Shown here: positions 4,685 through 6,560 of the stretch, one piece after another
Layout of the letters: every line of letters starts with the position of its first letter
Numbering within the stretch: the stretch's first letter is position 1
Assembly (NCBI GenBank): GCA_038849555.1
Contig: JAWCMT010000056.1
Span: forward strand, 1-6,560
Length of the DNA: 6,560 bases
Direction of reading: 5' to 3'
DNA from: JAOAIV01 sp038849555
GTDB taxonomy: Archaea > Thermoproteota > Bathyarchaeia > Bathyarchaeales > Bathycorpusculaceae
Made by a program: the position numbers and the translations under genes
Notes under the pieces: model-generated
Seen by the model: the letters and a program-made list of their open reading frames with translations, nothing else
The model's database searches: none
What the model was told of the DNA's origin: nothing

Positions 4685-6560
4685 ATGAGTCAACTCAAGC
4701 AAATTGAGGAGAAATGGCAAGCCCGCTGGGAAGCCGCACGCATATTCGAGGCTGACCCAGACCCGAAACGCAGGAAGCTGCTGGTCACGTTTCCTTATCC
4801 CTACATGAACGGACCCTTGCATGTAGGACACACGTTCACGGCTACACGTGTGGACGCGTATGCCCGTTTCAAGCGTATGCAAGGCTTCAACGTGCTTTGG
4901 CCGTGGGCTTGGCATTGGACTGGGCAGCCGCTGCTGGGCGCCAGCGAGCGCGTGGCGAAAGGCGATGAGGCATACATACGTGTTTTGCGTGAAATTGACG
5001 GCGTGCCAGAAGAGGAGCTTAAGCGTTTTGTTGATCCATTGTATATGGCGCAGTATTACACTAATGAGGGCCGCGTAGCTGCGAAGCGCATAGGCTTCTC
5101 GATTGACTGGCGCCGAGAATTCACCACGGTAATGCCCACTTACCAGAAGTTTATAGAATGGCAGTACACGCGCCTAAAAGAGAAGGGCTACGTCACCAAG
5201 GGCACACATCCGGTTGTCTGGTGCCCAAAAGACAAGAGTCCCACGGGAGATCACGACCGCCAAGTAGGGGAAGGCGTCACGCCAGAAGAGTACACGCTGA
5301 TAAAGTATAAGCTGGATGAGGGCACGTTTCTGCCCGCAGCCACGTTCAGGCCTGAAACAATCTATGGCGTAACTAACATGTGGATAAACCCAGACGCCGA
5401 TTACGTGGAAGCCGCTGTGAATGGTGAACGCTGGGTGATTAGCCGGGAAGCGGCGGAAAAACTCCGCGAGCAGGAGCGCAGTGTAGAAGTAAAACGTGTG
5501 TTTAAGGGTAAGGAGCTTATTGGGAAGCGCTTCGAGAATCCGCTTACGAAAGAAAAGTTTCCGATACTGCCCGGCTGGTTTGTTGACCCGAAGCAGGCCA
5601 CAGGCGTAGTTTACAGCGTGCCTGCGCATGCGCCTTATGATTGGCTGGCGCTGAAGGATTTGCAGGAAAACCCGGAGGCCATGAAAGCTTTTGGCTTAAG
5701 CGCTGAAATGGTGAAGCAGATTAAGCCGATTTCCATAATTAAGGTTGAAGGCTTCGGCGATTACCCCGCTGTCGAGCTTGTCGCACAAATGGGCATAAAG
5801 GATCAGCATGACACGCGGGCGGATGAAGCCACAAAAATCCTCTACAAGAAAGAATTCCATGCTGGCGTGCTCAAGGAAAACTGTGGGCCTTATGCTGGCA
5901 GAACCGTGCGGGACGTCAAGGACACGCTCATACGTGACTTCAAGCGGGCAGGCGTCGCGGACAGCATGTATGATTTGCCTCAGCCGGTGGTTTGCCGCTG
6001 CATGACGCCGTGCATAGTAAAGATTCTGTCTGACCAGTGGTTTCTGAATTATTCTGACCCTGCGTGGAAAGAGAAAGCCAAAGCTGCCATCGCACAGATG
6101 AAGATTTACCCTGACACCGCAAGACAATGGTTTGTCACGGTTATTGATTGGCTTAGGGAGTGGGCTTGTGCCAGAACCACGGGTTTCGGAACACCGTTGC
6201 CGTGGGGGAAGGGCTGGATAATTGAAACTCTCAGCGACTCCACCATTTACATGGCATTCTACACCATCAATAAGCACATTCGCGCGCACGGCATCAAGCC
6301 AGAGCAGCTTACGCTTGACGTTTTCGATTACATCTTCTACGGGAAAGGCGACGAAAAAGCCCTTAGCACTACTACGGGAATAAGCGCCGAAGTGTTGCGG
6401 GATATGCGCGCGGAATTCTTGTATTGGTATCCCTTTGACCTTCGAGTTTCCGCCAAAGAACTCGTGCCGAATCACTTGTCCTTCTGCATTTTCCATCACG
6501 TGGCACTGTTTCCGCAGGAGCACTGGCCCAGAGCCATAGGCGTGAATGGCATGTTGATGA
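4685..6560 (+). CDS. leuS: Leucyl-tRNA synthetase, archaeal/eukaryal type, 3'-truncated
   Basis: This cytoplasmic enzyme attaches leucine to tRNA-Leu. The first 625 residues are present; archaeal family members are usually over 900, so the KMSKS loop, anticodon-binding and C-terminal domains lie beyond the window. The class I HIGH signature is H46-V-G-H49 in PYPYMNGPLHVGHT. The CP1 editing domain occupies roughly residues 200-420, with a threonine-rich segment at TFRPETIYGVT (220-230) and VPAHAPYDW (312-320), where D319 is probably the conserved editing aspartate. DHDRQVGEGVTPEEYTLIK (189-207) closely resembles the eukaryotic cytosolic enzyme. CRCMTPC (437-443) and DQWFLNY (450-456) mark the return to the catalytic core, and WACAR and GTPLPW (493-507) follow. 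The last visible residues, GVNGMLM, normally come shortly before KMSKS. The ATG at 4685 fits the family's N-terminus; an in-frame TTG at 4664 is too close to the promoter. G+C content is high (52-57% in sampled lines). Confidence 0.97.
   Translation, partial: MSQLKQIEEKWQARWEAARIFEADPDPKRRKLLVTFPYPYMNGPLHVGHTFTATRVDAYARFKRMQGFNVLWPWAWHWTGQPLLGASERVAKGDEAYIRVLREIDGVPEEELKRFVDPLYMAQYYTNEGRVAAKRIGFSIDWRREFTTVMPTYQKFIEWQYTRLKEKGYVTKGTHPVVWCPKDKSPTGDHDRQVGEGVTPEEYTLIKYKLDEGTFLPAATFRPETIYGVTNMWINPDADYVEAAVNGERWVISREAAEKLREQERSVEVKRVFKGKELIGKRFENPLTKEKFPILPGWFVDPKQATGVVYSVPAHAPYDWLALKDLQENPEAMKAFGLSAEMVKQIKPISIIKVEGFGDYPAVELVAQMGIKDQHDTRADEATKILYKKEFHAGVLKENCGPYAGRTVRDVKDTLIRDFKRAGVADSMYDLPQPVVCRCMTPCIVKILSDQWFLNYSDPAWKEKAKAAIAQMKIYPDTARQWFVTVIDWLREWACARTTGFGTPLPWGKGWIIETLSDSTIYMAFYTINKHIRAHGIKPEQLTLDVFDYIFYGKGDEKALSTTTGISAEVLRDMRAEFLYWYPFDLRVSAKELVPNHLSFCIFHHVALFPQEHWPRAIGVNGMLM

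Noticed and set aside
5696..6523. 275-codon minus-strand reading frame opposite leuS, and smaller ones at 5174-5629
   Set aside because: They are antisense to strongly conserved leucyl-tRNA synthetase sequence, and the translations have no recognisable motif; long antisense frames are common opposite GC-rich genes.

Overview
The window looks archaeal, most likely a mesophilic Thermoproteota/Bathyarchaeia-type lineage (inferred from remembered family features, not from a search). Three things point this way. The leucyl-tRNA synthetase is of the archaeal/eukaryal type. The intergenic regions carry TATA-like promoter boxes, with a short or absent leader at leuS. T-rich stretches lie where archaeal terminators would be expected. 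There are five substantial genes, two of them cut by the window edges, plus one candidate micro-gene. I see no tRNA, rRNA, CRISPR array, insertion sequence or phage gene.

Layout. Positions 1-1037 (+) hold the 3' part of a PAS-domain sensor histidine kinase, open from the first bases of the window. It meets head-on, with only 9 bp between the stop codons, a radical SAM/SPASM protein (1047-2168, -). Immediately upstream of the latter on the same strand is a 12-helix MFS transporter (2197-3405, -); the 28 bp gap suggests one operon, transporter first. A 216 bp intergenic region (3406-3621) follows. A divergent isoprenyl-diphosphate-synthase homologue (3622-4605, -) comes next. A 79 bp divergent promoter region (4606-4684) then separates it from leuS (4685 to the window end, +), whose 3' third is missing.

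The most unusual region is 3491-3622. It reads as a complete miniature transcription unit on the + strand: a TATA-type promoter with the same CAAAACT(C/T)TTAA core as the leuS promoter, a purine-rich Shine-Dalgarno stretch, a 14-codon ORF (MKYLKPIRWKGVWV) and a T-rich terminator. It is divergent from an operon encoding a transporter and a radical SAM/SPASM enzyme of a type often implicated in peptide modification. A speculative but testable reading is a minimal peptide-maturation and export locus (precursor, exporter, maturase). Alternatives are a regulatory micro-ORF, a small RNA or chance.

Other points of note are the prenyl synthase homologue, which lacks several substrate-binding residues; the clearly AT-richer transporter gene between GC-richer neighbours; and the mirror-image TATA boxes between the prenyl synthase and leuS.
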